Assembly: GCA_900088475.1 (NCBI GenBank)
Contig: FLMG01004033.1
Coordinates: 1 to 24,394, forward strand
Source: Hyphochytrium catenoides
Taxonomy: Eukaryota > Sar > Hyphochytriomycetes > Hyphochytriales > Hyphochytriaceae
Length of the DNA: 24,394 bases
Direction: 5' to 3'
A program made the translations under genes and the position numbers. Below the pieces are notes generated by a model. The model was not told where the DNA came from and did not search any database. It saw only the letters and a program-made list of their open reading frames with translations. How positions within the stretch are numbered: the stretch's first letter is position 1; every line of letters starts with the position of its first letter. This document shows, piece by piece, positions 1 to 10,568 of this stretch.

Positions 1-92
1 GTCAATATAGAAGAACTCGTTGACTGTCCTGCTAAGCCCTTTCCATGGAGCGACACATAAATAAAGACAGATTATATCCTGGGTTAGGCTTG

Positions 93-997
93 CTACTGCA
101 TTGACAATAGGTAACGTTCGAGCACATCCATGAATGGGCTTCTTACGTAGTTGAAGAGCAGTAAGAAGTTGTAGCCAGCGTTAGCAATATCCTTCAGCTT
201 CTTAGAGAGATGAGAAGCAGGTAGAATACAATCACTCAGGAAGACATTGAGATTGGCTGTTCTCATATACCGCGCTTGATACAAGTGTCACTTCCTGGGG
301 CTCATCCAGGAGGGCTACATACCGAAGAGGTTGAACCGTATACTTGCTAGGTAGGCTTACAGAACCTTGAAGAGCGCAAACTGAGGGAAAGGCAGTTGAT
401 GAACAAGCTGCATCTTGCTTCCCCTGCTTTCCCCTACCTTTAATGGACTTATTGGTGGGGAAGGACAGTGAATGAAGAATAGTGCTTGGCAAGGTGAAAG
501 GTCATTTCGATGAACTTCTTTGGTGATGATGACAGCCTTGGATCTTGAGTGTCGACTCGAGAGAGCCCACTATCGGGAATCAATGGATCAAAGAGCTCAT
601 GCCATTTCGGAATATTAAATGACTTATCATAGATGTTTACCATATCGTGGATTGCTTGAGCCCGGGAATGAAGGTCATAATCTATGGGATTCCACCTCTT
701 TCCAGCTCTTTCGCCATAGTAATAATACAGGCACCTACCCCTTTATTCGACTTATCACGATGTGTAGTAGTACGTCCAACGTTACATGAGTCTCGAGTAT
801 AGGCTAACCCGGGCCATGCAAAGTTAGAGGTAACATAGTTATGACTTCTCTGTCTCGGGTTAGGACCCGAGCCTTCTTGGAGACCAAAAGATCTTTTGGG
901 TGTTGCGTTTGGTGATGGATCCTTCCCTTCCCTTCAGCGGGTCCAGCCTTTCCTGATGTTTCTTCTCCGCCAATTGCACTTCCATTGCCCTGCGACA
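93..997 (-). pseudogene. Possible decayed coding stretch, minus strand, unidentified
   Basis: Four open stretches follow one another on the minus strand in different frames: 997-860 (charged, containing MEVQLAEKKHQERLDPLKG), about 740-449 (containing WNPIDYDLHSRAQAIHD and IPKWHELFDPLIPD), 492-232 (containing the basic run NKSIKGRGKQGKQ) and 284-93 (containing LSKKLKDIANAGYNFLLLF). Each ends in a stop and the next resumes in another frame, with overlaps at about 490 and 284. No clear intron borders join them. The charged coiled-coil-like start and the basic patch resemble gag-like or other element-derived proteins, but no known family is recognised. It could equally be chance open frame or a gene whose introns I failed to place. 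Confidence 0.2.
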
Positions 998-1226
998 AGA
1001 TGCAGACTGCTACAGCTACTGCTACTTGTAGCTACTTGTAGCCTAGACCCTGTCTCTCCAGAAGTAACGTTGGGGGGCAGAAAGCACAAGCAACACGGAA
1101 CCCGGAAGCTCTCTTCATCGTTTGTCATTCATCAAGTTTCAGCCTGCTTCAATCATCAACATAACGCACTGCTGTAGGAGAAGATCCCTGCCCTTGACTC
1201 TACTTTTTGGCAAGACACCCAACACA

Positions 1227-2059
1227 ATGGCTCCTTCAATCAAGGTCTATTATTTTGACATTGCGGGACGGGCTGAGCCAATTCGGCTTGCATTGGGTTG
1301 TGCTGGCCTCCCTTTCGAAGATGTTAGACTGAGCCGTGAGCAGTTTGGCGAGCTAAAAAAATGTAAGAGAGCTTGGACAGCCCATTCTGGTGAAAGGACT
1401 AACATCTTGCACTCGCTACAGCCGGAAAATTTCCAAATGGCCAGGTGCCCTTCGCTGAGATTGACGGCAAGCCACTTGCGCAGACCAACGCCATTTTGCG
1501 TTACGTGGGGAAGCTTGGGAACCTTTATCCTCAGGACGCTTGGGAAGCGGCAAAGGTTGACGAGGCGCTCTACTGGTGTGATGATGTAGGTCAGGCGATT
1601 GGCCCATCGTTCCGCGAGAGTGACCAGGAGAAGAAGGTGCGACGCGATCCTTGCCGATTATATAGTTCCCAATGGAGGACTGACTGCCAACCCTGCAACC
1701 TAGATGGCTCTGCGCAAAACCCTAGCTGAAGAAACCCTTCCCCTTTGGCTGGGTTACTTTGCCAAGCGCCTCGAGAGCAATGGTACCAACTTCGCAGCTG
1801 GCAATAATGTAAGATTCCAGGGGCTCTTCTTTCGTCAATATCTCTGTGTGAGTGACCTAACATAAGGTTGTCCTTGCTATAGTTGACTGTCGCAGATCTT
1901 GGTGCTTTCCAGATGCTGAACTGGATTAGCTCTGGCATCCTCGATGGCATTCCAACGACTATTCTCGACGGCTTTCCAGCTGTCAAGAGCTACCTCGAAA
2001 GAGTAAAGAACCACCCTGGAGTCAAGAAGTACTACGACTCCAAAACTCTGAAGAACTAG
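1227..2059 (+). CDS. Glutathione S-transferase, sigma-like, 4 exons, 210 aa
   Basis: Cytosolic enzyme that conjugates reduced glutathione to electrophiles, or isomerises or reduces them. Exons are 1227-1362, 1422-1636, 1704-1808 and 1883-2059; all introns are GT-AG and phases agree, giving 210 residues, usual for the family. The N-terminal thioredoxin-like domain begins with KVYYFDIAGRAEPIRLAL; Tyr9 lies where sigma-class enzymes carry the catalytic tyrosine. The glutathione-site segment VPFAEIDGKPLAQTNAILRY matches the usual cis-Pro and Q-S/T-NAI pattern. The helical C-terminal domain contains NLTVADLGAFQML, the conserved folding motif, and ends FPAVKSYLERVKNHPGVKKY. The start ATG has A at -3 and G at +4. 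Class assignment (sigma or prostaglandin-D-synthase-like) is by motif only; substrate is unknown. Confidence 0.93.
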
Positions 2060-2814
2060 AGAGACAGGTAGCTATCGCATACAGCTGAAATAAGCTCTCT
2101 GCGTCTTTAGTTAACAATTAAATGTACGGCTAAGTTATTCGTCCTTAGTCTGTGTCCCTCTTCTACCTCTGTATCCTAGTTCTTTCCAGAAAGCTTGGTC
2201 GTAGCCGATTCTGGCATACAATTGGTGTCCAGTAAGCTACTCTCCTGACGTAAAGAATCATTAGTCTAGCACATCTACCGAAGCATCATTAGTAACTTTA
2301 CAGCTGCGCTTTAGACTTTAGAACGTTATGAGTGGACGGTCCTCGGTGTAAAAAGCCTTCCGCAGCTAATACTATCTATCATTATGTGTTGTTCACTTTT
2401 CTCGCCTCAAAACAGAATCGGCAGCTCTTTAAATCTTGTTGGGACCGACTTGTTAAGTGAGATTGCTTGCCACCTGTGAAGCTAAGATAGCAAAGGTGGT
2501 CGCCCTGAGAGTGCTACGGACAAACGCTCATCCCCATTCTCAGCTAAAGCAAGAACGGGACTAGTATATGAAATGCCTACAGTGCTGAAGCTGGGACGCT
2601 TTGAATGATAGTTGTTAAACCTTCTTGCCAGAGAGACTGTAGGCAGACCAAGCTACTCGTAGAAGCGCTGACAAAGGATCATGGGCCATGACGACTGCGT
2701 CCGATCCTCACCCGTAGCTCTCAACCCCATCCATAAGTGTTCGATGTAGAACTCGATTGAAGGCAAGGATATTGCGTATTAAATAGAGACTAGCGCTCAA
2801 ATACTACAGTTTAG
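2060..2814. other. Convergent intergenic region, no gene seen
   Basis: These 755 bases lie between the 3' ends of the glutathione S-transferase gene (+) and the Hsp70-TPR gene (-). I find no long open frame, no recognisable RNA gene and no clear repeat. It presumably holds both 3' untranslated regions and poly(A) sites. Confidence 0.5.
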
Positions 2815-5800
2815 CTAGAAACCTCCAAACATCTTCTGTGCCATTTTTTTCTCCTTCTCTTTCTGCTTTGCTTGAATTAGATCAAGTTTCTTTTGAAGGC
2901 GCTGGATCAACGGGTCTGAAGGAGCGATCTTGGCGGCCTTTTGAAGATCTTTAAGTGCCTGCAGGGTACAGTCTTAGGAGTGAAAATAGAGCCAATTGAT
3001 TCCTATCACTCCGCAATGATCGCCCTCTTAAGTCCACATTATAAGACGGCTAGTTCCTATCAAATCACGCTATGGCTCACAACTGCTTAGTGGGAGCAAG
3101 CTCCATCGTTCAGATCTCCCTTCTCACCTCTGCATAGTTCTTCATGGCTTCCTCTGCCACAGCCTTCCTATAGAGCGCTTTAACCGACTCGGGATCAATC
3201 AATAAGGCAGATTTACAGTTCTCTGCAGCCTGACGCCAATTCTCGAGTTTCAAGTAGCACTGCGAGAGATTAAGGTACAAGGACAGCTTTGTCGTATCCA
3301 CCTCCTTCTTTCCGTCGTCATCCAAGTCAAAGAACTTGGTGCAGTGATTGAGTGCCTTGATATACCTAGGAGAAAAAAAGTTCGGCGATTTGAGCAGAGC
3401 CAAGATATGCATGCGTCAACTCATAATAGGAAGCAGCGCCACGGAACTGCAGCCTCAGAGCCTCTATAAAAAGTCATGTTGGGCATCTCCATTTGCCCCA
3501 TCCTGACTGACAAGGCAAGTGCACAGTCGTTATGGGCCGATCTCTCTTCCCCCGGCTTCCCGTGGTAAAGGAGGAATAGGTTGTCTGATGATGGCAAACT
3601 TTCACCTCGTCGCCACTCTTCTGACCCCTGTTGTTTTGCTCCTTCGCTCTCACAAACCTAAGGTCCTGTTTTGCTCCAACTGAGCTTATGTTCTTCTTAC
3701 CTGACAGCCGCCATTTCTAGGTTGCCACCTTTGAAGAGCTCGTTACCCTCGTCCTTATTCTTCATAACTAACCGCATGCGGTCCCCCTTCTTTAACTTGC
3801 GCCGGTCATGGTCGTCATCGTCTCCGCCTTCCGCCGCAGCTGACCATAGATAGGAGAGACGTTAGTTGGTGGTAAGACAACAAGAAGCACGGCCCGTCCA
3901 GGCTAGGCCACATCATCGCGCAACCCACTTTGTCCTCCACGCCTAGTCCGAATAGATTGTCCTCTCCCTTCACCACAAGTGGAATCACCAACCAAATCCT
4001 CTCCCTCAGAAAGGGCTTACCTTCAGCCGCTGCAGCTGCTGCATCCTTGGCTAGTTCTTCCTCTATCTTCTTCCTCTCAGCCTCTACTGCTGCAAAATAT
4101 TCAGGGCAAGCTTCGGTGATAGCGCCCTGTGATAATTAGAGCGGTTACCAAGCCAATCTCTCCAAGAGGTCTAATGGCCCAAAACTGATATGTGTAAGAA
4201 TTTGGACCCAAAGTGACCGTACTTTTACGTCCTGTAGTTTACTGTCATATTCTGCAGCAGAACGATCATCAGCAGCCCACATCCAATCCTCAGTACCTAA
4301 CACTAGAGAGTTCACGACATCGTCCTTCAAATGCTTCCTAGGGGACGGCGAGTGGTTCAGCTAGTGAAGTAGAGAGGATTGCGGAGGCGAGGCTCATGTC
4401 GCAGTTGTAGACAAAGCGCCTCAATGCTGAGAGACCAAGAAAGATCGAAGTCAGACTGAGTTAGAGGCCAATAAGCGCTTACTTGTGAGGTCCATTGAGC
4501 CCTCCCCGTAGCTCATAAAGGAAAGATTCTAAGCGGTTTCTCGCTGCCGTCGCCTCTCTCACTTCATGCTCCTGAATAAAAAAGGCATCGTCAACAACCT
4601 TCTCTTAGGTAAGACGTAGAGAACCACTCGTGGCTAACTGAGAGGAACGATTAGAGAGACTCCCATACAAAGATTTTAGACCGCCAAGAGAAGCTACAGG
4701 GCAGGTGAGGACCTGAGCCAGCATCTTTTCTTCGAAGCCGATGCACTTTTCAATTACTTCTCCAGGCAGACTTCCAGCGTTTGCGACAACGTCAGCCTTC
4801 CACCTATGGATTAGAGGAATAGATGACACACACGGAAATTAGTGCAAAAATTTAGGAAACAGGACGGCGGACGGAATATCTGTAGCAAATGCAGGTCAGG
4901 TAGACATGGCCCGTATCTAAACCTAGCCACGTACTTTTCCAGGTCCACAACAAGCTCCCTGCCTGGGGCGGCTTCGCCATCGTTCTGCACTGAAACTCCA
5001 TCTACCTCCTTTGAAACGGTCTGCAAGTGCGATGCGAGAATCGCAGCTCCTGTTGCCACGGAGTGCGACCCGTCCAACGTGTAGGCCAATCGGTCTCCGC
5101 CAATCTCAAAAATGAGAGACTTCACCCATGGGATACGAGTGCCACCTCCCTGTAGGCGCAGACATGAGGGCAAGGGTAGGTGAGAGAGTTGCGGATAAGT
5201 GGGGGCTAGGGCAGAAGCAACCAGTCTGCTTTAGCGTATTCATAAGAGTGGGGAGTATTAATAGCCTTTGAAAAGGAAAGGAAAACTGGAGAGCCACGAA
5301 GAGGCAGGAGGTGGTCCGTACTATTAGTTCAATTGCTCTACAGTCATTCAGGTTGACGCCGCTAGAGTAAATGACGGAAATCAGCAGCTCCTTCAGCTCT
5401 GCTCGCAGCTTCTCGCTTGCCTCCTCCACCTGTGCTCGGCTGATCTTCAGCCTCACATCGCGCTCTGATCCGTCCTCGCCGACCTTCATGGAAACAAATA
5501 AGCAGGTTTGAGGATAAGATTGTCTCTTGCGTCCTTTAGCTCTCTTAACCACGGTCGCAAGGCGACCTCCCCCTATCCAATAATGCCAGAAATACCGTCA
5601 CTCTCTATCAGGTTCTCTCTCTGTGAAGTATTATCATTCCGTGCCTAGGAGAATCTTGCATAGCTTACCACATGCTCGATATCAATGGGGGCTATGGCGA
5701 CAGTACTTAGAACCTTCTTCGCCTTCTCGCATTCCTTTAGTATTCTAGCCCACAAGCGGGACCTCGGTGCCACCTTAACTCCCTTCTGTGCACATTCCTT

Positions 5801-8568
5801 CACCACCCTGCACAAGAAATTACCGGCGGGTATAAAGCACAGGTGATTGAGAAAGAATACAAAGAGACGACGGGTCCACGGTAAATGAGCTTATAAGAAT
5901 AGAACGGCCAGAGGTACAGAGTTGACTTTTCACCACCCTGCACAAGGAATTACCGGCGGGTATAAATTATGAAGCACAGGTGATTGAGAAAGAATACAAA
6001 GAGACGACGGGTTCACGGTAAATGAGCTTAAAAATATAGAACGGCCAGATGTACAGAGTTGACTTTTCATAACTCACATCTTGAATATGATGTCATCAAT
6101 AACTCCTGCGCCAACTTTAGGCGAGGAGGCAGTGGCAAGGGGTTTTATGGTCTTGGGCGTGACAGCGAACATCCCGATGGAGGTGATGCTAGCGCCGATG
6201 TTAACAATCAGCACATTGGTTGGCGTCTCTGCGGAAGCCAGAGAGGTTAGCAGTGGCTATACTAACTTTCCTTTTCTTCGTGCGCTCTCCTGTTCCTCCC
6301 TCTCACTGTAAAAGCATCAACTCCACTTCAGGCGTACAGTGGCGGACATTGATCGATTGGGTATCATGGTTTTGGGTCTTCTTTGCATTTAGACTCTTTT
6401 GTCTTCCTCCGACATTAGTGCTCCATCCATATCAACTATGTCCCATGTCTTTGGGCTATCTCTCGAAACCCCGAGTTACACTTCGTCTCTTGAAGTGCGA
6501 TACCTCATCTTTGCCTTATAACATTGAATCTATTCTTCCTAGAACCATCGAGGACGTGCCTGCCACAACGCACAAGAGACAATCTTTTTTGTCTTACCTG
6601 GCATGAGCGTCGTGTAATGCTTGAACATCCACTGAGTGGCAGCGCAGGTTAGGGAATCCACCAAGCGCAAGCTGTTACTGTCGCCAGTTTCTAGGCCCGC
6701 GATCTTGCATGCATCAAGTAGCGCGGCATACTGCTTTGGGGTATAGAAGGACGGTACGGCTGATAATAAAGGAAACGTGACATATATTGGGAAACGGAGG
6801 AGAATATCAAGTCAGAATTAGTCCAAGGGACAGAATAGAATTGGAAGCAGGACATGGCCATACAATCACCACCCCGCCTTTTCGTCAGCTCTTCCTCAGT
6901 GATGTCAAATATATAGAGGTTTCCCCCCATCTAAATGCGGGCAGCAGCTGAAGGTTAGCTGTGACGCTCTCTCTTTTCCCATCATGCCCTTTGTTGGTAA
7001 AGGTATCTTGGTTGCAATTTGCTCAGTAGGTTCCCGTCTACCTTACCAACAATGAGATGAGCTGGTCCGTCGCCCTCAGACTCCTCTACGAAACCGAGGA
7101 CCCGTCGCAGAATCATGGCTACGGCGGCCTCTGTCGGGATTGTCAAGCTCTCCCCTCTAAAGTTGACGGCCACCTGCCAATAGAGAGACGGGTTGAGAAT
7201 ATTCACGCTACAAGTCGCCTACCTCAAACACTCTTACCTGTGAGGAATTGTTAGCGCTATTTTCCGCCATATTGAACATCTGAGAGTCCTCTGTCAAAGA
7301 AACATACTCTTCTTTGCTAATACCTACAGCAGAGACGCTGCATGAGTCGAGATGATTTTTGCCAAGTTTGTTTGCTAGTAGCGCTCTTTGGTACCACAAG
7401 CGATCTACCGAGAAAGCCCTCTCAATCAAGTTGCTATATGATCTGCTTACCTAGCAGCCTAACAAGGTCAGTGAGAACCGCGTCAGGCTGGAGCCGAAGC
7501 TTGTCAACTGCATGCTCTCCTAACTCTCGAGACTTTCCATGAAAGGAGATCATGGTTGGCGTTCCCCAGTTTGAAAGATCCTGAGAGGTAAAACAAAGAG
7601 CAAATTATGACCCGATATTGAGAAAGAGAGTCAGAAAGTCAAGATGGATAACAAGGGGTGGAGCAACAATTGATAGAGATCTTCCAATGTAGGACGGAAG
7701 CGGACGTGAACGGGCATTGCTTGCAAGAAACAGCTAGTATGCGACGAGCAGGAGGGCAATATGAACCCTCCTAATCTCCGGAAAGGAAGTCTAAACGGTG
7801 CTTAGTAGGTGAGGAGAAGCTAATGAAACAGAGCGGCCGAGATGGCAGTAGACACATAGCCAGTACACCCTTGCCAAATAGCGCTGTCTTCTGGGCTTAC
7901 ATTCCTCACGATGCGGGCAGATCTTGATCCAAAGGCGTCACAAACTGCTGCTACGACTTCACTGGTGCCCAGGTCGATGCCACATATCACAGGCCGCAGG
8001 CTTGAGAGGGTTTCAAGGAGCATCGTGAAGGCCAACTCTGAGCTGTTGCCCCAAGTGTCGCCTCCCTCTGCCTTCTTCTTCTCTGCTGCCATAGCCTTGA
8101 GGTCAGCCTTTCGGATATTTTTTGCTGCCTGAGGAGTGGCTTGGATCTGAAACATAGGGGAGAAAAGGGATTAGGTTACCGGAAGATAGAAAGTTAGGAT
8201 CACCCCTTGAGACCCGACACACAGGATATAAGTGTCAGGGTACGTTAGAGAGCAGCTCTTGAGGAGGCCGGCTGCAGGAAGCAGAAGGACTTAGTGCGGG
8301 AAGGCCAAAGAGAGAGGCCGCACAGTGGGCGAGACAGAGTGCAAGTGTGAGAGAGATAGAGACAGCGTGGAGATCACAAGAGAGAGGAAAGCAGAGCAAA
8401 GATTGCCTAAAAGATGTCAAAGGCAAAGGGAGGTAGATGACATACAAAGTTTGCCAACTCAGCGAGCCCTTTGGAAATATCCTCGTCTGACTTGGCCTGC
8501 GAAAGGTTGAACGTGGCTTGGCGCCAGGAGGAGTTGTCCTCAGGGCCAAAGCGAGCTAAGAAGTTCAT
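2815..8568 (-). CDS. Hsp70/Hsp110-like ATPase fused to C-terminal TPR clamp domain, 17 exons, 845 aa
   Basis: Predicted cytosolic chaperone or co-chaperone. Exons: 8568-8446, 8146-7901, 7580-7451, 7404-7238, 7173-7047, 6759-6598, 6228-6078, 5807-5669, 5483-5322, 5149-4935, 4803-4713, 4571-4483, 4337-4229, 4126-4021, 3839-3701, 3365-3128, 2958-2815; every phase agrees. Residues 1-93 are an unassigned charged extension. The ATPase domain starts at GIDLGTS (97), with IVAVPSFYTPKQ near 263, ARILKECEKAKKVLS near 390 and the adenosine motif GGGTRIP (470). About 50 residues later comes the helical lid (EEKMLAQEHEVREATAARNR, then ESFLYELRGG and TEDW), so the beta substrate-binding domain appears absent. 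An Ala/Asp-rich linker (about 655-684) leads to three TPR motifs (699 on) with Lys701, Asn705, Asn751, Lys781 and Arg785 in carboxylate-clamp positions, and a tail ending KEKKMAQKMFGGF like cyclophilin-40. The start follows an in-frame TGA. Two adjacent genes are less likely, because the junction at 4021/3839 is in phase. Confidence 0.85.
5801..6067. repeat. 130-bp tandem duplication spanning an intron acceptor
   Basis: Copy 1 is 5801-5930 and copy 2 is 5931-6067. They are near-identical; copy 2 has a 7-base insertion near 5967 and a few substitutions. The unit begins with CACCACCCTGCACAAG, the minus-strand acceptor and first bases of exon 8 of the Hsp70-TPR gene, and ends in GAGTTGACTTTT. 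Copy 2 therefore places a second acceptor-like site at 5937/5938, inside the intron between exons 7 and 8. Confidence 0.92.
7405..7450 (-). other. 46-base intron in the Hsp70-TPR gene
   Basis: This is the shortest intron I place. The donor is GTAAGCAG after exon 3 (phase 1) and the acceptor is TTTCTCGGTAG before exon 4. The nearer AG sites, giving introns of 17 or 32 bases, are followed by in-frame stops, so only this acceptor keeps the frame open into RLWYQRALLANKLGK. Confidence 0.65.
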
Positions 8569-8880
8569 GGCAGGGAAGGCTGATAAGGCTCAAAGGCCAG
8601 CAATACGTGACCGAAAGGACTGTAGGGCGGGGCGATAGGGGGAGAGGCCTCACAGTGCGAAGGTGGACTACGGGTGATCGAGGGTTCGTGGCTAGCGCTC
8701 TTCCTGCAGGCAGGAAGGGCACACCCTATCGCAAGGACTTCTTCGGCTTTCAAGAGCGGAAGCACAGAGCTGATGATCTCAACAGGGGGAGGAAAAACCC
8801 TTCAACAGCACCAGCGGACAGACCGAACGGCACGCTAAAGGGGCAGACTGTAAGGCCAAGAGAAGGAGAAAGAGAGCTGT

Positions 8881-8922
8881 GAAAGAGAGAGAGAGAGAGA
8901 ACGAGAAAGAGAGAGAGAGAGG
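8881..8922. repeat. GA-rich microsatellite
   Basis: Imperfect (GA)n interrupted by AACGAGAAA. It lies upstream of the Hsp70-TPR start and is the reverse complement in character of the CT tract about 290 bases away. Confidence 0.9.
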
Positions 8923-9207
8923 TCTTGGAATAGGAGATGGTCAGGGTCCTCTCCTCCTTCTAGAAGATGCCTTTCATGACTTCTTGATGGCTCTCAGGCC
9001 CTTCCCTCCTCCTCCCCGTAGATCGCCATCACTCCTCCCAAGGTCGAGCGGATATGGGTGACCTGGGTAACGGAGCTGGGTCGAGCTAAAGGACCTGGGT
9101 TGCCCACATAGCAGAACAGGACGGGGCAAAGCGGCTCTGTTATTGGTCTTCCACACCACGGTCGTGCGTGGTGGTGGTGGTGGTAGGCCATCATCCACAG
9201 TATGATG

Positions 9208-9316
9208 TCTCTCTCTCTCTCTCTGTCTCTCTGTCTCTCTGTCTCTCTGTCTCTCTCTCTCTCTCCCTTCTCTCTCCATCTCTCTCTCTCTCTCTCTCTC
9301 TGTCTGTCTCTCTCTC
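9208..9316. repeat. CT-rich microsatellite (about 109 bases)
   Basis: Mostly (CT)n with regular GTCTCTCT units and a CCCTTC break near 9265. It is a strong polypyrimidine tract about 270 bases upstream of the CDGSH gene start. Length polymorphism and assembly error are likely. Confidence 0.95.
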
Positions 9317-9586
9317 ACAGACTCCGACATTTTACCACGTCCTCACTCTCTCTCTTCCTCTTCCCCAACTCTTTGGTCTCTCTCCTCTCCCTCATAAATG
9401 TCACTATCTTGGCTCGTCTTATCTTGACTTTTTGCAAGTCGTCGCTACTCTTCAGCCCCACACAGCATCACCAGCTATTATTTAGGTTACATTAGGCGTT
9501 CTCGGTGACCTACCTAAGCAGAGGTCATAGTGATTGCCATCGACCAGCACGGAAGAGGAGACGAAGATCAAGCCCGAAGCAGAAGG

Positions 9587-10310
9587 ATGTCCAAGATTCT
9601 CAGCGCAGTACTGGGAGTTGGAGTTGGCGTCGTGCTCGGTCTGGTAGCAGCAAAGAAGGTTTGGAAAGCGGACGAAAGCGCTGATGAGCCCCCACTTCGT
9701 CTGAATAACAAGCAGGACCTCCAGAGCGAGAAGGTCAGTCCCTATGGCGGACCTCACAGGCCCTTCTCCGAGTTTGCCGTCCTATTATATGAGTCCGATC
9801 ACCTCCTTCACAGTGTACTCATGGCTGGCTCCTTCCGTCAGTTGCCTTAGTGGGTGCTTCTCAAAACTCTCTCTCCTTAGAGATTGATGCTCTAGTCATG
9901 CCTCTCACACAGCGTGACTCCTCGCAACTCCCTGGTCCCATTAGATTGTTAACATTGCTAAGGTCAGCGACATTCCGGAGGGAGGGAAGGCAGTGTACTG
10001 CCGATGCTGGAAGTCCGACAAGGTAAGCTCTCAGGTCTCATGGCCCCTTGGTTCCCTTTATGTTCCTCAATGGTCGTTCTTGCCTTGCCCCTCCCGGATT
10101 ACGAGTTACAATCTCCCTTCACTCACTACGATCGTCCCTTTACTGTCTGGTACTTCGTTATCCCTCTGTCGCTAACCTACTTTATCGATGGTGTCTGTCG
10201 CCTGCTTCTCGGGCTTTCCACAGTTCCCACTCTGCGATGGTGCCCATGTGAAGCACAACAAGGAGACAGGTGACAATGTAGGACCCCTCATTGTCTCTAA
10301 GGCGCCATGA
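9587..10310 (+). CDS. CDGSH iron-sulfur domain protein (mitoNEET-like), 3 exons, 103 aa
   Basis: Tail of the mitoNEET/CISD family: small proteins anchored in the outer mitochondrial (or ER) membrane that hold a redox-active, transferable [2Fe-2S] cluster. Exons are 9587-9733, 9945-10022 and 10224-10310, all phase 0. Residues 5-22 ([18 protein letters not shown]) form one N-terminal transmembrane anchor. The cluster motif [16 protein letters not shown] gives ligands Cys68, Cys70, Cys79 and His83, the spacing of human mitoNEET (C72, C74, C83, H87). The C-terminus ([11 protein letters not shown]) also matches the family. The chosen ATG has A at -3; an in-frame ATT-led extension 19 codons upstream lacks an ATG. 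CISD1 versus CISD2 type cannot be told by eye. Confidence 0.95.
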
Positions 10311-10568
10311 TGCAGCTTAAATCTGAAGCCTGCTTCTTTTCTGAGAAACCTGACCGTGGGTTAGCAAAGATAGAGAACAGAGCTGGCAAACTCCAAAACG
10401 GTGGCAACGACTGTTAGGACAGCAATAGACAGGCATCTGACATACCATTTAGATACTATGAGACTCGTCAGCCAGCCTCTCAAAGCTCATAGATTATAAT
10501 CTAGTGTACAACATCTTCAGNNNNNNNNNNNNNNNNNNNNNNNNCATAAATGGGTGGAATTCTAGCTC
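10311..10568. other. Convergent 3' region containing the assembly gap
   Basis: These 258 bases separate the CDGSH stop (+) from the TIR-gene stop (-). No gene is seen. The run of N at 10521-10544 falls here, so both coding ends lie outside it. Confidence 0.6.
10521..10544. other. Assembly gap, 24 N
   Basis: Twenty-four undetermined bases. The true length may differ. It does not interrupt either flanking coding sequence, since the minus-strand stop at 10571-10569 lies to its right. Confidence 1.

Larger units (their letters stand above)
8569..9586. promoter_or_regulatory. Divergent intergenic region shared by Hsp70-TPR and CDGSH genes
   Basis: About 1 kb separates the two divergent starts, so promoters and 5' untranslated regions of both genes should lie here. 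Visible content is low-complexity: a GA tract at 8881-8922, a GTG run near 9169-9186 and a long CT tract at 9208-9316. Open frames across it are simple repeat translations without ATG-led, family-like sequence. I do not see a convincing TATA box. Confidence 0.5.

Noticed and set aside
2815-3839. TPR region as an independent FKBP- or Cyp40-type gene
   Set aside because: The exon at 3839-3701 begins mid-codon in phase with the preceding exon, which ends the lid in an Ala-rich run that continues across the junction; no isomerase domain or separate start is visible upstream.
6691-6930. 79-codon minus-strand frame inside the Hsp70-like gene
   Set aside because: It lies mostly in the intron between exons 5 and 6; joining 7047 to 6759 instead gives the Hsp70 family sequence LIVAVPSFYTPKQ.
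9168-9495. Overlapping Ser/Leu-rich open frames
   Set aside because: They are translations of the CT microsatellite.
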